Assembly: GCF_900091315.1 (NCBI RefSeq)
Contig: NZ_FLSP01000020.1
Location: forward strand, 1-64,000
Source: Streptomyces sp. DI166
Lineage (GTDB): Bacteria > Actinomycetota > Actinomycetes > Streptomycetales > Streptomycetaceae
Length of the DNA: 64,000 nt
Direction of reading: 5' to 3'
Shown: positions 17,681-25,842 of the stretch, one piece after another
Layout of the letters: each line of letters begins with the position of its first letter
Numbering within the stretch: the first letter of the stretch is position 1
Translations under genes and position numbers: made by a program
The notes under the pieces: generated by a model
What the model was told of the DNA's origin: nothing
What the model saw: the letters and a program-made list of their open reading frames with translations, nothing else
The model's database searches: none

Positions 17681-19681
17681 ATGACGGCCGAGCTGGTGCG
17701 GGGGCAGAACCACCCGCTTACCCAGGTCCGTCTGGAGATCCGGGTCTCGGCCGGCGCGCCGATCGTGGCGGGAGCCACGCTCGGCGACGAGGACGGCCGG
17801 ATCCACGGCACGGAGTGGGTGGCCCATCCGGGCTCGCCCACCCTGCCGGGCCTGGAGGTCTCCCGGCAGGCCGCGGCGGACCACCGTCTCGCGGTGGACC
17901 TGGACGCCGTACCGGAAGCCGTGCACCGGGTCAGCGTGCTGCTCGCCCTGCCCACGGGCGTGGGCGGACCGGTCCGCTTCGGCGCGCTCGCCGCCCCCTT
18001 CGTCGCGGTCACCGGACTGGACGGCTCCGAGGTGGCCAGCTACACCATCACCGGCCTGGACGCCGAGTCCGCCGTCATCGCCCTGGAGCTCTACCGCCGC
18101 CAGGGCGCCTGGAAGGTGCGCGCCATCGGCCAGGGCTACGCGGGCGGCCTCGCCGAGCTCCTCGCCGACCAGAACCTGCCCGAGGCCGGACCGCTGGCAG
18201 GCCGCATCAACGAGGCGGTGGCCCAGGGCCTGGCCCGTTCCGTCCCGGCCCCGCCCAGCCGCACCGCCGACACCAGCGACCGGCACCGGCCGCAGACCGC
18301 GCCCGCGGTCGGCCCCGACCAGAACGGCACCGCACCCACCTCGCCCTACGGCACCCAGGGCGCCCCGGGGCCCGTACCGCCCACGCCGCCCGCCGCGCCG
18401 TACGGAGGACAGCCGCCGCAGAACACGACCCCGGCGCAGGGCGACCCGTCCGCCACCGGCGGCGGCGTCAACTACAGCCACCCGCGCCGCCAGACCGCCC
18501 CGCCGCCCCCCGCCCCGCCCGCGCCCCCGGCGCAGCCCGGTCAGCCGGGGCAGCCCGTCGCCGGTGACGCGACCGGCTGGTCCATGGAGGAGCGGCTCTA
18601 CAACCAGGTCTGGGGCATGTTCGAGGACCTGGCCCGGACCGCGGCGGCCTACCGCAGCGCCGTCGACTTCGCCGACTCGCGCATGGAGAAGGAGCTGGAC
18701 CACGTCCTGTCCGACCCGCGCAGCCGGATCGGCGGCCAGGGGGACGCGGCCCGTGAGGCGGCCCAGGCCAAGCGGGCCCAGCTCGTGGACCAGGCCCGGG
18801 CCGGTCTCGACCGGGACGTCGCCCAGCTCAAGGCGGAGTCGGACGTCGTCGAGCCCGCCCTGCCCCCGGCGTACGCCCGCTGGGACAACCCGGTCTGGCA
18901 CGCCTACCGGGTGCCGATGGAGACGCCCATGGCGCTGCGTCTGGGCGATCTGCGGCTGCCCGAGGCCGAGGAGCTGAGCATCCCGATGCTGGTCCGGCTG
19001 CCGCTGGAGCGGGGCCTGTGGATCGACAGCGGCCAGTCCCCTTCGCTGGACGGCGCCTTCCACGACTCGCACGAACTGCGCCGGCTCGCCCTGGACGCGG
19101 CCGTGGCACACGCGGCCCGGCTGCTCGCCGTGTACCCGGCCGGGGACTTCACTGTCCATGTCATCGACCCGGCCGGTTCCGGCGCCCAGGCGCTCGCGCC
19201 GCTGGTGCAGACCGGAGTGCTGGCGGGGCCGCCTGCGGCCGGCGCGGCGGGGGTGACCGATGTGCTCGGCCGGCTGACCCAGCGCGTGGACCTGGTGCAG
19301 ATGGCGGTGCGCGGCGGCGCCCCGGAGTCGCTGCCGCCCGGCTTCGACACCTCCGAGCAGCTGCTGATCGTCAACGACTTCCCGCACGGCTTCGACGACC
19401 GGGCCGTGAACCAGCTGCGCTACCTCGCCGACGAGGGCCCGTCCGTCGGGGTCCATCTGATGATGGTCGCCGACCGCGAGGAGGCCTCCGCCTACGGCCC
19501 GCTGCTGGACCCGCTGTGGCGTTCGCTGCTGCGCCTCACGCCGGTGCCCGAGGACCACCTCGCCGACCCCTGGGTGGGGCACGCCTGGACCTACGAGCCC
19601 CCGCTCGTGCCGCCCGGCAGCCAGGTGCTCCAGCAGGTGCTGACCCAGGTCGCCGAGGCGCGCCGCGCATGGAACCGGTGA
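17681..19681 (+). CDS. TerD-domain protein fused to a degenerate FtsK/SpoIIIE-like domain
   Basis: A 666-residue mosaic. Residues 1-185 are a TerD-like beta-sandwich (VRLEIRVSAGAPIVAG, VASYTITGLDAESAVIALELYRRQGAWKVRAIGQGYAGGLAELL). Residues 190-298 are a Pro/Ala/Gly/Gln-rich linker, and 300-395 are helical and charged. Residues 430-650 resemble an FtsK/SpoIIIE RecA fold: SIPMLVRLPLERGLWID, then LRRLALDAAVAHAARLLAVY, FTVHVIDPAG, LTQRVDLVQ and SVGVHLMMVADR. The Walker A GxxGxGKS expected after the first strand is missing (IDSGQSPSLDGAFHDSHE instead), and the Walker B strand ends LLIVNDF rather than DE. ATP hydrolysis is therefore unlikely. The ATG at 17681 is the only start near the domain edge. 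Confidence 0.8.
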   Translation: MTAELVRGQNHPLTQVRLEIRVSAGAPIVAGATLGDEDGRIHGTEWVAHPGSPTLPGLEVSRQAAADHRLAVDLDAVPEAVHRVSVLLALPTGVGGPVRFGALAAPFVAVTGLDGSEVASYTITGLDAESAVIALELYRRQGAWKVRAIGQGYAGGLAELLADQNLPEAGPLAGRINEAVAQGLARSVPAPPSRTADTSDRHRPQTAPAVGPDQNGTAPTSPYGTQGAPGPVPPTPPAAPYGGQPPQNTTPAQGDPSATGGGVNYSHPRRQTAPPPPAPPAPPAQPGQPGQPVAGDATGWSMEERLYNQVWGMFEDLARTAAAYRSAVDFADSRMEKELDHVLSDPRSRIGGQGDAAREAAQAKRAQLVDQARAGLDRDVAQLKAESDVVEPALPPAYARWDNPVWHAYRVPMETPMALRLGDLRLPEAEELSIPMLVRLPLERGLWIDSGQSPSLDGAFHDSHELRRLALDAAVAHAARLLAVYPAGDFTVHVIDPAGSGAQALAPLVQTGVLAGPPAAGAAGVTDVLGRLTQRVDLVQMAVRGGAPESLPPGFDTSEQLLIVNDFPHGFDDRAVNQLRYLADEGPSVGVHLMMVADREEASAYGPLLDPLWRSLLRLTPVPEDHLADPWVGHAWTYEPPLVPPGSQVLQQVLTQVAEARRAWNR

Positions 19682-19731
19682 CCTCACACGGCCTTTACAA
19701 AGCAATCGTAAAGCGGTCCTGACCTGGGATT

Positions 19732-19762
19732 TTGGTCTTTATTTTACTTAGCTCTTTACCTT
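19732..19762 (+). promoter_or_regulatory. Candidate terC promoter in an AT-rich patch
   Basis: TTGGTC (19732-19737), a 19-nt spacer, and TACCTT (19757-19762) sit in an AT-rich stretch (19690-19770) that contrasts with the rest of the window. Transcription from about 19769 would include the whole riboswitch. Spacing is slightly long, so this is tentative. Confidence 0.3.
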
Positions 19763-19792
19763 TCCTTGGTGGTGGGGGTACTCTCGTCCGTA

Positions 19793-19936
19793 CGGAGGGG
19801 AGTACTCCCTGACTGCTGCGGCGTACCCGTCAATACGGATCCGGTCGGATCCCGGGGCGCCGGCCCGACCTTGGGTGGAAGAGACCTCCGGCAGCGACGA
19901 CAACGCTGACTCATTGCCGTGACGTACTGCCGGAGG
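19793..19936 (+). promoter_or_regulatory. Probable yybP-ykoY (manganese) riboswitch with SD-masking expression platform
   Basis: The leader of terC has the hallmarks of the yybP-ykoY aptamer: a closing stem CGGAGG (19793-19798) with CCTCCG (19885-19890), a GGGGAGTA loop element (19797-19804) just inside it, GC-rich hairpins in between, and AAGAGACC just before the closing strand. The 3' closing strand CCTCCGGCAG (19885-19894) is also perfectly complementary over 10 nt to CTGCCGGAGG (19927-19936), which contains the terC ribosome-binding GGAGG. The two pairings are mutually exclusive, so ligand binding would release the ribosome site (translational ON). The aptamer call rests on motif recall; the alternative pairing is directly visible. 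Confidence 0.7.
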
Positions 19937-19940
19937 CGCA

Positions 19941-20942
19941 GTGGATGTTTCCGTGACCCTGTGGGTCCTCACGATCGTGGGCCTCGCCGCCCTGATCGCG
20001 GTCGACTTCTTCATCGGCCGCAAACCGCACGACGTGTCCATCAAGGAAGCCGGCATCTGGACCGTGGTCTGGATCGCCCTGGCCGGGCTCTTCGGCCTCG
20101 GCCTGCTGGTCTTCGGGGGCGGACAGCCCGCCGGTGAGTTCTTCGCCGGCTTCATCACCGAGAAGTCGCTGAGCGTCGACAACCTCTTCGTCTTCGTGCT
20201 GATCATGGCGAAGTTCGCCGTGCCCTCGCAGTACCAGCAGCGCGTGCTGCTCGTCGGTGTGCTCATAGCCCTGGTGCTGCGCGCGATCTTCATCGCCGCC
20301 GGAGCCGCGATCCTCGCCAGCTTCGCCTGGGTGTTCTACCTCTTCGGCGCCTTCCTGATCTGGACCGCCTGGAAGCTCATCCAGGAGGCCCGGTCCGGCG
20401 ACGAGGAAGAGGAGTTCGAGGAGAACAAGCTCCTCAAGGCCGCCGAGCGCCGCTTCGGCGTCGCCGACCGCTACCACGGCACCAAGCTGTGGATCCAGCA
20501 GAACGGCAAGCGGGTCATGACCCCGATGCTCGTCGTGATGCTCGCGATCGGCACCACGGACGTCCTGTTCGCCCTGGACTCCATCCCCGCGATCTTCGGC
20601 CTGACCCAGGACCCGTACATCGTCTTCACGGCCAACGCCTTCGCCCTGATGGGCCTGCGGCAGCTGTACTTCCTCATCGGCGGCCTGCTCAGGAAGCTGG
20701 TCCACCTCAGCTACGGCCTGTCGATCATCCTCGGCTTCATCGGCGTGAAGCTGGTGCTGCACGCCCTGCACGAGTCCGGGGTGCACGTCCCGGAGATCAG
20801 CATCCCGGTCTCCCTCGGCGTGATCTGCTCGGTCCTGGTCGTCACCACGATCACCAGCCTCCGGGCCTCGCGGAAGCAGGCGGAGGCGGAAGCGGCGCGC
20901 ACGGAGAGCGAGGGCGCTCCGAAGGACAGCATCGGCGCCTGA
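19941..20942 (+). CDS. terC: TerC-family integral membrane metal (probably Mn2+) exporter
   Basis: A 333-residue protein with about nine membrane helices. The paired acidic membrane motifs of the family are visible: SLSVDNLFVFVLIMAKF near 73-90 and IGTTDVLFALDSIPAIFGLTQ near 195-215, followed by RQLYFLIGGLLRKL. A charged cytoplasmic loop (GDEEEEFEENK) splits the two halves. Characterised relatives (Alx, MeeF/MeeY) export manganese, which fits the riboswitch-like leader. GTG 19941 lies four bases after GGAGG; a second GTG at 19953 is too far from it. Confidence 0.9.
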   Translation: MDVSVTLWVLTIVGLAALIAVDFFIGRKPHDVSIKEAGIWTVVWIALAGLFGLGLLVFGGGQPAGEFFAGFITEKSLSVDNLFVFVLIMAKFAVPSQYQQRVLLVGVLIALVLRAIFIAAGAAILASFAWVFYLFGAFLIWTAWKLIQEARSGDEEEEFEENKLLKAAERRFGVADRYHGTKLWIQQNGKRVMTPMLVVMLAIGTTDVLFALDSIPAIFGLTQDPYIVFTANAFALMGLRQLYFLIGGLLRKLVHLSYGLSIILGFIGVKLVLHALHESGVHVPEISIPVSLGVICSVLVVTTITSLRASRKQAEAEAARTESEGAPKDSIGA

Positions 20943-20966
20943 CCACGTCGGACGTAGAAAGAACCG

Positions 20967-21012
20967 TCACCGGGAGGGGTGCCTGGCGATTGCCGCGCAC
21001 CGCTCCCGGTGA
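20967..21012 (+). terminator. Two-part hairpin downstream of terC
   Basis: TCACCGGGAG (20967-20976) pairs with CTCCCGGTGA (21003-21012), and the inner GGTGC (20978-20982) pairs with GCACC (20997-21001). It is followed by TTGCTTTGTTC. Confidence 0.6.
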
Positions 21013-21071
21013 TTGCTTTGTTCTGAGCGCGTTCCCCGGCCCGGGGGCGCAGTGGCCGGCGGAGGTTTTCC

Positions 21072-21371
21072 GTGAAGTTCGTGCAGATCATCGACTTCGA
21101 GACCGAGCGGCTCGACGAAATGGAGCAGCTGGTCGAGGAGGCGCGGCAGGGCATGGCGGCCAAGGAAGGCGGTCCCACCCACCGCATCCTCCTCAAGGAC
21201 CGTGACACGCCGGGGCGTTACCTCGCCCTCATCGAGTTCGACTCCTACGAGGAGGCCATGCGCAACAGCGCGGACCCCGACACGAGCAAGATGGCCGAGC
21301 AGATGGGCGCGCTGTGCACGCGTGAGCCCCGCTACGTCAACTGCGATCTGGTGGAATCCAGCGACCTGTGA
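21072..21371 (+). CDS. Small ferredoxin-fold (ABM/dimeric alpha-beta barrel-like) protein
   Basis: A 99-residue protein starting at GTG 21072 with GGAGG six bases upstream. KFVQIIDFETERLDEMEQLVEEARQ, THRILLKDRDTPGRYLALIEFDSYEEAMRNS and RYVNCDLVE give the beta-alpha-beta pattern of stress-response or antibiotic-biosynthesis-monooxygenase-like dimers. There is no clear catalytic residue, so I assign the fold only. It sits between two hairpins and is probably monocistronic. Confidence 0.65.
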   Translation: MKFVQIIDFETERLDEMEQLVEEARQGMAAKEGGPTHRILLKDRDTPGRYLALIEFDSYEEAMRNSADPDTSKMAEQMGALCTREPRYVNCDLVESSDL

Positions 21372-21389
21372 CGGTCCGGCACCCGGGTG

Positions 21390-21422
21390 ACGGGCCCCGT
21401 ACGGCCGACGTGCGGGGCCCGT
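21390..21422 (+). terminator. Hairpin between the ABM-like gene and the antiporter gene
   Basis: A perfect 10-bp stem ACGGGCCCCG (21390-21399) / CGGGGCCCGT (21413-21422) with a 13-nt loop, followed by TCCCCTTT. Confidence 0.65.
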
Positions 21423-21444
21423 TCCCCTTTGCGACGATCACTGC

Positions 21445-22545
21445 ATGATCACTCGGGTCAGGGCGCTCACCCTTCCGTGGACGTCCGTCGTGCCGGTGCT
21501 CGCGGTCGTCCTGCTGGTGTTCACCTGGGGCCGGGACCTGCCCGGCGTGGTCGTCGGCGTGGTGACGGTGGTGCTCGCCGGGGCCGTCCTGGCCGCCGTC
21601 CACCACGCGGAGGTCGTCGCCCACCGGGTCGGGGAGCCCTTCGGCTCCCTGGTCCTGGCGGTCGCCGTGACGGTCATCGAGGTCGCCCTGATCGTCACCC
21701 TGATGGTGGACGGCGGCGCCAAGGGCGCGACCCTGGCCCGCGACACCGTGTTCGCGGCCGTGATGATCACCTGCAACGGCATCGTCGGCCTGTGCCTCCT
21801 GGTCGGCTCCCTGCGCCACGGCACCGCGGTCTTCAACCCCGAGGGCACCGGCGCCGCCCTCGCCACCGTGGCCACCCTCGCCACCCTCAGCCTGGTCCTG
21901 CCGACCTTCACCACCAGCAAACCCGGCCCGGAGTTCTCCAGCGTCCAGCTGACCTTCGCCGCGCTCTCCTCGCTGATCCTGTACGGCCTGTTCGTCGCGA
22001 CCCAGACCGTCCGGCACCGCGACTACTTCCTGCCCCTCACCAAGCACGGTGAGGTCATCACCGCCGACAGCCACGCCGAGGCGCCCTCCGCGCGCACCGC
22101 GCTGATCAGCCTGGGCCTGCTGGGCCTGGCGCTGATCGGGGTGGTCGGCCTGGCCAAGGCGGTGTCGCCCACCATCGAGTCGGTCGTGGAGTCGGCCGGC
22201 CTCAAACACGCCGTCGTCGGCGTCATCATCGCCCTGCTGGTCCTGCTGCCCGAGACAATCGCCGCACTGCGCGCCGCCCGCCGCGACCGGGTGCAGACCA
22301 GCCTCAACCTCGCCCTCGGCTCCGCGATGGCCAGCATCGGACTGACCATCCCCGCGGTCGCCCTGGCCACGATCTGGCTCTCCGGACCACTGATCCTGGG
22401 TCTCGGCCCCACCCACATGCTGCTGCTCGTGCTGACCGTCGTGGTGGCCTCCCTGACGGTGGTGCCGGGGCGGGCCACACCCCTCCAGGGAGGGGTGCAC
22501 CTGGTGATCTTCGCCGCCTACCTGGAGCTGGCGATCAATCCATGA
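21445..22545 (+). CDS. chaA: Ca2+(Na+)/H+ antiporter, ChaA family
   Basis: A 366-residue CaCA-superfamily antiporter with about eleven membrane segments. The two alpha-repeat signatures are GEPFGSLVLAVAVTVIEVALIV, with the membrane Glu, in the first half and LPETIAALRAARRDRVQ then LGSAMASIGLTIPAV in the second. It would extrude calcium or sodium in exchange for protons. The ATG at 21445 is the first start after the upstream hairpin. Its last 11 bases overlap the 3' end of the convergent MFS gene. Confidence 0.88.
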   Translation: MITRVRALTLPWTSVVPVLAVVLLVFTWGRDLPGVVVGVVTVVLAGAVLAAVHHAEVVAHRVGEPFGSLVLAVAVTVIEVALIVTLMVDGGAKGATLARDTVFAAVMITCNGIVGLCLLVGSLRHGTAVFNPEGTGAALATVATLATLSLVLPTFTTSKPGPEFSSVQLTFAALSSLILYGLFVATQTVRHRDYFLPLTKHGEVITADSHAEAPSARTALISLGLLGLALIGVVGLAKAVSPTIESVVESAGLKHAVVGVIIALLVLLPETIAALRAARRDRVQTSLNLALGSAMASIGLTIPAVALATIWLSGPLILGLGPTHMLLLVLTVVVASLTVVPGRATPLQGGVHLVIFAAYLELAINP

Positions 22546-23839
22546 CCGGCTCCCGCGCGGGGACCGACGCCGGGCGGGTCTCCGGCAGCAGCGCGAAGCA
22601 GCACAGGCTGAGCAGCGCGATCCCGGTCAGATACGCCCCCACGCCCCACGGCACCCGACCGCCCTGCTCGGTGAGCGCGGTCGCCGCGATCGGCGTGAGC
22701 GCCCCGCCCAGCACCCCGCCGAGGTTGTAGCCGACAGCCGCCCCGGTGCAGCGCACCCGGGGCTCGTACAGCTCCGGCAGATAGGCGGCGATCACCGCGA
22801 ACATCGTGATGAACGCCAGCATCGCCCCCAGGAACCCGACGAACATCAGCACCGGCTCCCCGGTCGCCAGCAGCGCCACCAGCGGAAGCATCCAGACCGC
22901 CGCTGCCGCGCACCCCGCCAGGCACAGCGGCCGCCGCCCGTACCGGTCCCCGAGCAGCGCGAACACCGGCGTCAGCGCCCCCTTCACCAGGACCGCCGCC
23001 ATGATGCAGACCAGCATGACCGTACGGCTCACCCCGAGCCGTTCGGTCGCGTAGGCGAGGGACCAGGTGGTCACCGCGTAGAAGATCGCGTACCCGATGG
23101 CCAGGGCCCCGGCCGTCAGCAGGACCAGCCGCCAGTGGTCGCGCACCACTTCGGCGAGCGGCACGCGCGCGGGCTCGTCGATCTGCAGGAACTGCGGGCT
23201 CTCGGCGAGCGAGGACCGCAGCCACAGTCCGGCCACCGCGAGCACGCCCGCCGCCCAGAACGGGACCCGCCAGCCCCACTCGGCGAACTGCGCCTCCGAC
23301 AGCGTGGCCGCCAGCAGCAGCGTCACCCCGTTCGCCAGCAGGAAGCCGACCGCCGGGCCGATCTGCGGAAAGCTCGACCACAGCCCGCGCCGCCCGGCGG
23401 GCGCGTGCTCCGCCGTGAGCAGCACCGCCCCGCCCCACTCCCCGCCGAGCCCGAGCCCCTGCAGGAACCGCAGCACGAGCAGCAGCACCGGGGCCGCCAC
23501 GCCGATCGTGTCGTACGTCGGCACACAGCCGACCGCCACCGTGGAGGCCCCTGTCAGCAGCAGCGAGGCGACGAGCACCGGCCGCCGCCCGTGCCGGTCG
23601 CCGATGTGCCCGAACAGCACGGAGCCGAGCGGCCGGGCCACGAACCCGACCCCGAACGTCCCGAACGCGGCGAGGGTCCCCGCGACCGGCGAGAACGTGG
23701 GGAAGAACAGCGGCCCCAGGACCAGCGCCGCCGCGGTCCCGTAGACGAAGAAGTCGTAGAACTCGATGGCCGTCCCGGCGAGCGAGGCAGCCGCGAGCCG
23801 GAGCATGGAAGGCGCCTTTGCGGTGCGTACGTCGTGCAT
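22535..23839 (-). CDS. MFS transporter of the metabolite:H+ symporter (MHS) family
   Basis: A 434-residue 12-helix transporter. Residues 22-34 (GTAIEFYDFFVYG) are the first-helix signature of the MHS family (KgtP, ShiA, ProP), followed by GVGFVARPLGSVLFGHIGDRHGRRP in the loop between helices 2 and 3, RFLQGLGLGGEWGGAVLL in helix 4, and GDRYGRRP in the second half. The substrate is probably an organic acid, shikimate or a compatible solute. The ATG at 23839 is chosen because the family starts close to this position. Confidence 0.85.
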   Translation of the reverse strand: MHDVRTAKAPSMLRLAAASLAGTAIEFYDFFVYGTAAALVLGPLFFPTFSPVAGTLAAFGTFGVGFVARPLGSVLFGHIGDRHGRRPVLVASLLLTGASTVAVGCVPTYDTIGVAAPVLLLVLRFLQGLGLGGEWGGAVLLTAEHAPAGRRGLWSSFPQIGPAVGFLLANGVTLLLAATLSEAQFAEWGWRVPFWAAGVLAVAGLWLRSSLAESPQFLQIDEPARVPLAEVVRDHWRLVLLTAGALAIGYAIFYAVTTWSLAYATERLGVSRTVMLVCIMAAVLVKGALTPVFALLGDRYGRRPLCLAGCAAAAVWMLPLVALLATGEPVLMFVGFLGAMLAFITMFAVIAAYLPELYEPRVRCTGAAVGYNLGGVLGGALTPIAATALTEQGGRVPWGVGAYLTGIALLSLCCFALLPETRPASVPAREPVMD

Positions 23840-23892
23840 GCCGCGTCAACCACCCGCGGTGACCGAGGGTTACGGGGGCGCGGCCCGGATGC

Positions 23893-24939
23893 TCAGTACG
23901 TGACGGTGATGCGCCGGGCCGGGCCGTCGACGCGGACCAGACCGCCGTAGGGGATCACGAGTTGCGGGTCGGTGTGGCCGAAGTCCACGTCGAACACGAT
24001 GGTGGTGTCGGGCGCGTAGATGCGCATGGCGCGCAGTACCGCCTCGCGCTGCTCCTCGGCGTAACGCGCCGCCTCCTCGGGGCTGTTGGGGCGGTCGAAG
24101 GACCAGGTCCTCGCGCGGCCCATCAGCAGCGCGGAGAAGCGCTGGAGCAGTCCGCGCTCGCCCATGTTGCGCAGGGTGCGGAAGACCTCCGCGCCGCTCG
24201 GCATCTCCTCGGAGGTCTCCAGGAACAACACGCCGCCGTCGTAGACGCTCAGGTCGTGGGAGATCTCGCGGTCGGCCATCAGCAGCCAGCCCAGGATCTC
24301 CAGACAGCCGCCCCAGCTGCGGCCCTCCACCACGCGCTCGGCGTTCACCCAGGACCAGTCGGCGGCCGGACGCATCGGCGGTTCCGACTGGAAGGCGGCG
24401 GGGTCGGCCCAGTCGCGGCTGATGTCGTTCCAGCTCTCGGCGGGCGTGAGTTCGTAGGGGCCCGAGGTGAACAAAGCCGCGCGCAGCGAGTGCGCCGTCA
24501 GCGGGTTCATGGCGCCGGGGCGGCCCAGTTCACACATGACGGTAGCGCCGTGGTAGCTGACGATGCCGGTGTTCCACAGATAGGCGAGCAGGTTGGTGTT
24601 GTCGCTCATCCCGATGAACGGCTTGGGGTTGGCGCGGATCAACTCCCGGTCCAGGTACGGCAGTACGGTGATCTGGTCGTCGCCGCCGATGGACGCGATC
24701 ACCGCCTTGACGTCCGGGTCGGCGAAGGCGGCGTTGACGTCGGCGGCCCGTGCCTGGGGCGTGGCGCCCATGGTGCGGGTCGTCGGGTACTCGACGGGTT
24801 CGAGGTCGTACTCCTTGCGCAGCCGCTCCAGCCCTAGTTCGTAGGGGAGCGGGAAGAGTCCGGGCAGACCGGCTCCGGCCGAGATGACGGCTATGCGGTC
24901 GCCGGGGGAAGGCTTGGGCGGATACGAGATCGTCGTCAT
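23893..24939 (-). CDS. S66-family LD-carboxypeptidase / MccF-like peptidase
   Basis: A 348-residue cytoplasmic hydrolase with the S66 Ser-Glu-His triad: S112 in FIGMSDNTN, E214 in GGCLEILGWLL and H322 in DVDFGHTDPQ. Members remove the terminal D-Ala from the murein tetrapeptide during cell-wall recycling (LdcA) or cleave microcin C-like aminoacyl-nucleotides for self-immunity (MccF). The extended middle part (about 160-210) is nearer to MccF-type proteins, but no antibiotic cluster is near. The ATG at 24939 is 8 nt from a TACGCT -10-like element. Confidence 0.87.
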   Translation of the reverse strand: MTTISYPPKPSPGDRIAVISAGAGLPGLFPLPYELGLERLRKEYDLEPVEYPTTRTMGATPQARAADVNAAFADPDVKAVIASIGGDDQITVLPYLDRELIRANPKPFIGMSDNTNLLAYLWNTGIVSYHGATVMCELGRPGAMNPLTAHSLRAALFTSGPYELTPAESWNDISRDWADPAAFQSEPPMRPAADWSWVNAERVVEGRSWGGCLEILGWLLMADREISHDLSVYDGGVLFLETSEEMPSGAEVFRTLRNMGERGLLQRFSALLMGRARTWSFDRPNSPEEAARYAEEQREAVLRAMRIYAPDTTIVFDVDFGHTDPQLVIPYGGLVRVDGPARRITVTY

Positions 24940-25046
24940 GCCGTCGCAGCGTACGGGCCGTCACCGTCCGCTCGCACCGTGATAAACCGGGTCCCAGCAG
25001 CGGCCCTTCGAACGGGGCCGCCCACGTCTGACGGACCGGAGGAACC

Positions 25047-25520
25047 GTGCCCCGCACCCTGGCCAACGCCCCGATCATGATCCTCAACGGCCCCAATCTG
25101 AACCTGCTCGGGCAGCGGCAGCCCGAGATCTACGGCTCCGAGACGCTCGCCGACGTCGAGGCGATGTGCGCGAAGGCGGCGGCCGCGCACGGCGGGACGG
25201 TGGACCTGCGCCAGTCCAACCACGAGGGGCAACTGGTCGACTGGATCCACGAGGCGCGTACCGGCCACTGCGGCATCGTGATCAACCCGGGCGCCTACTC
25301 GCACACGTCCGTCGCGATCCTGGACGCGCTCAACACCTGCGACGGCCTGCCAGTGGTGGAGGTCCACATTTCCAACATCCATCGCCGGGAGTCCTTCCGG
25401 CACCACTCCTACGTCTCGCTACGCGCCGACGGGGTCATCGCCGGCTGCGGGGTGCAGGGCTATGTGTTCGGAGTGGAGCGGGTGGCTGCCCTGGTGGGGG
25501 CGGGGCGGGCCGAGGCCTGA
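25047..25520 (+). CDS. aroQ: Type II 3-dehydroquinate dehydratase
   Basis: A 157-residue type II dehydroquinase, third step of the shikimate pathway and a homododecamer in this family. The active-site segment [17 protein letters not shown] carries the flexible-lid Arg and the catalytic Tyr. [17 protein letters not shown] and [19 protein letters not shown] carry the substrate-binding Asn/Ser and the catalytic His. GTG 25047 follows GGAGG. It stands alone, apart from other aro genes. Confidence 0.95.
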   Translation: MPRTLANAPIMILNGPNLNLLGQRQPEIYGSETLADVEAMCAKAAAAHGGTVDLRQSNHEGQLVDWIHEARTGHCGIVINPGAYSHTSVAILDALNTCDGLPVVEVHISNIHRRESFRHHSYVSLRADGVIAGCGVQGYVFGVERVAALVGAGRAEA

Positions 25521-25654
25521 CAGCCCTGGGCCGCCGGTCGAGGGCGGGGATGTGACCGGCGGCCCGTACCGCGCAGGAGCCGTCATCCTGCTGCGGAATG
25601 CTTTCAGTTGACTACGCCACGGCACGCGCCGGGAGCGCGCGCGGTGCGCGGGTA

Positions 25655-25673
25655 CGTGTGAATGATTCACACG
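25655..25673. repeat. Perfect 19-nt palindrome
   Basis: CGTGTGAAT-G-ATTCACACG is a perfect inverted repeat with a single central base, in the 296-bp gap between aroQ and the convergent metallo-hydrolase gene. It is not followed by a U-run, so it looks more like an operator or replication/structural site than a terminator. Confidence 0.6.
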
Positions 25674-25740
25674 GGGCGCGCGGAACGTGTCGTACGCCCC
25701 GCGCGCGCACTGTGCCGAGCCACCGGCGCGCGTGAATCGT

Positions 25741-25842
25741 CACGCGCCCCGCGTGCACTCCGAAGTTCACTACCGGCGCGCGCCCCGAAGTGCACAACCC
25801 GCGCGCAGCCCGCGGCTCACCACCCGCGCGCGTGCCACTCCG
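25741..25842. repeat. Degenerate ~25-bp tandem repeats reaching into a gene 3' end
   Basis: Units start with CAC at 25741, 25768, 25793 and 25818 (spacings 27, 25 and 25) and share an ACCCGCGCGC / CCGGCGCGCG core; less regular copies extend back to about 25670. The last unit covers the stop codon and final residues (HARGW) of the minus-strand metallo-hydrolase gene, so the array looks like degenerate copies of that gene's 3' tip. Confidence 0.6.

Noticed and set aside
19798-19809. GGGAGTACTCCC as a stand-alone operator palindrome
   Set aside because: It overlaps the conserved GGGGAGTA of the riboswitch aptamer, which explains it better.
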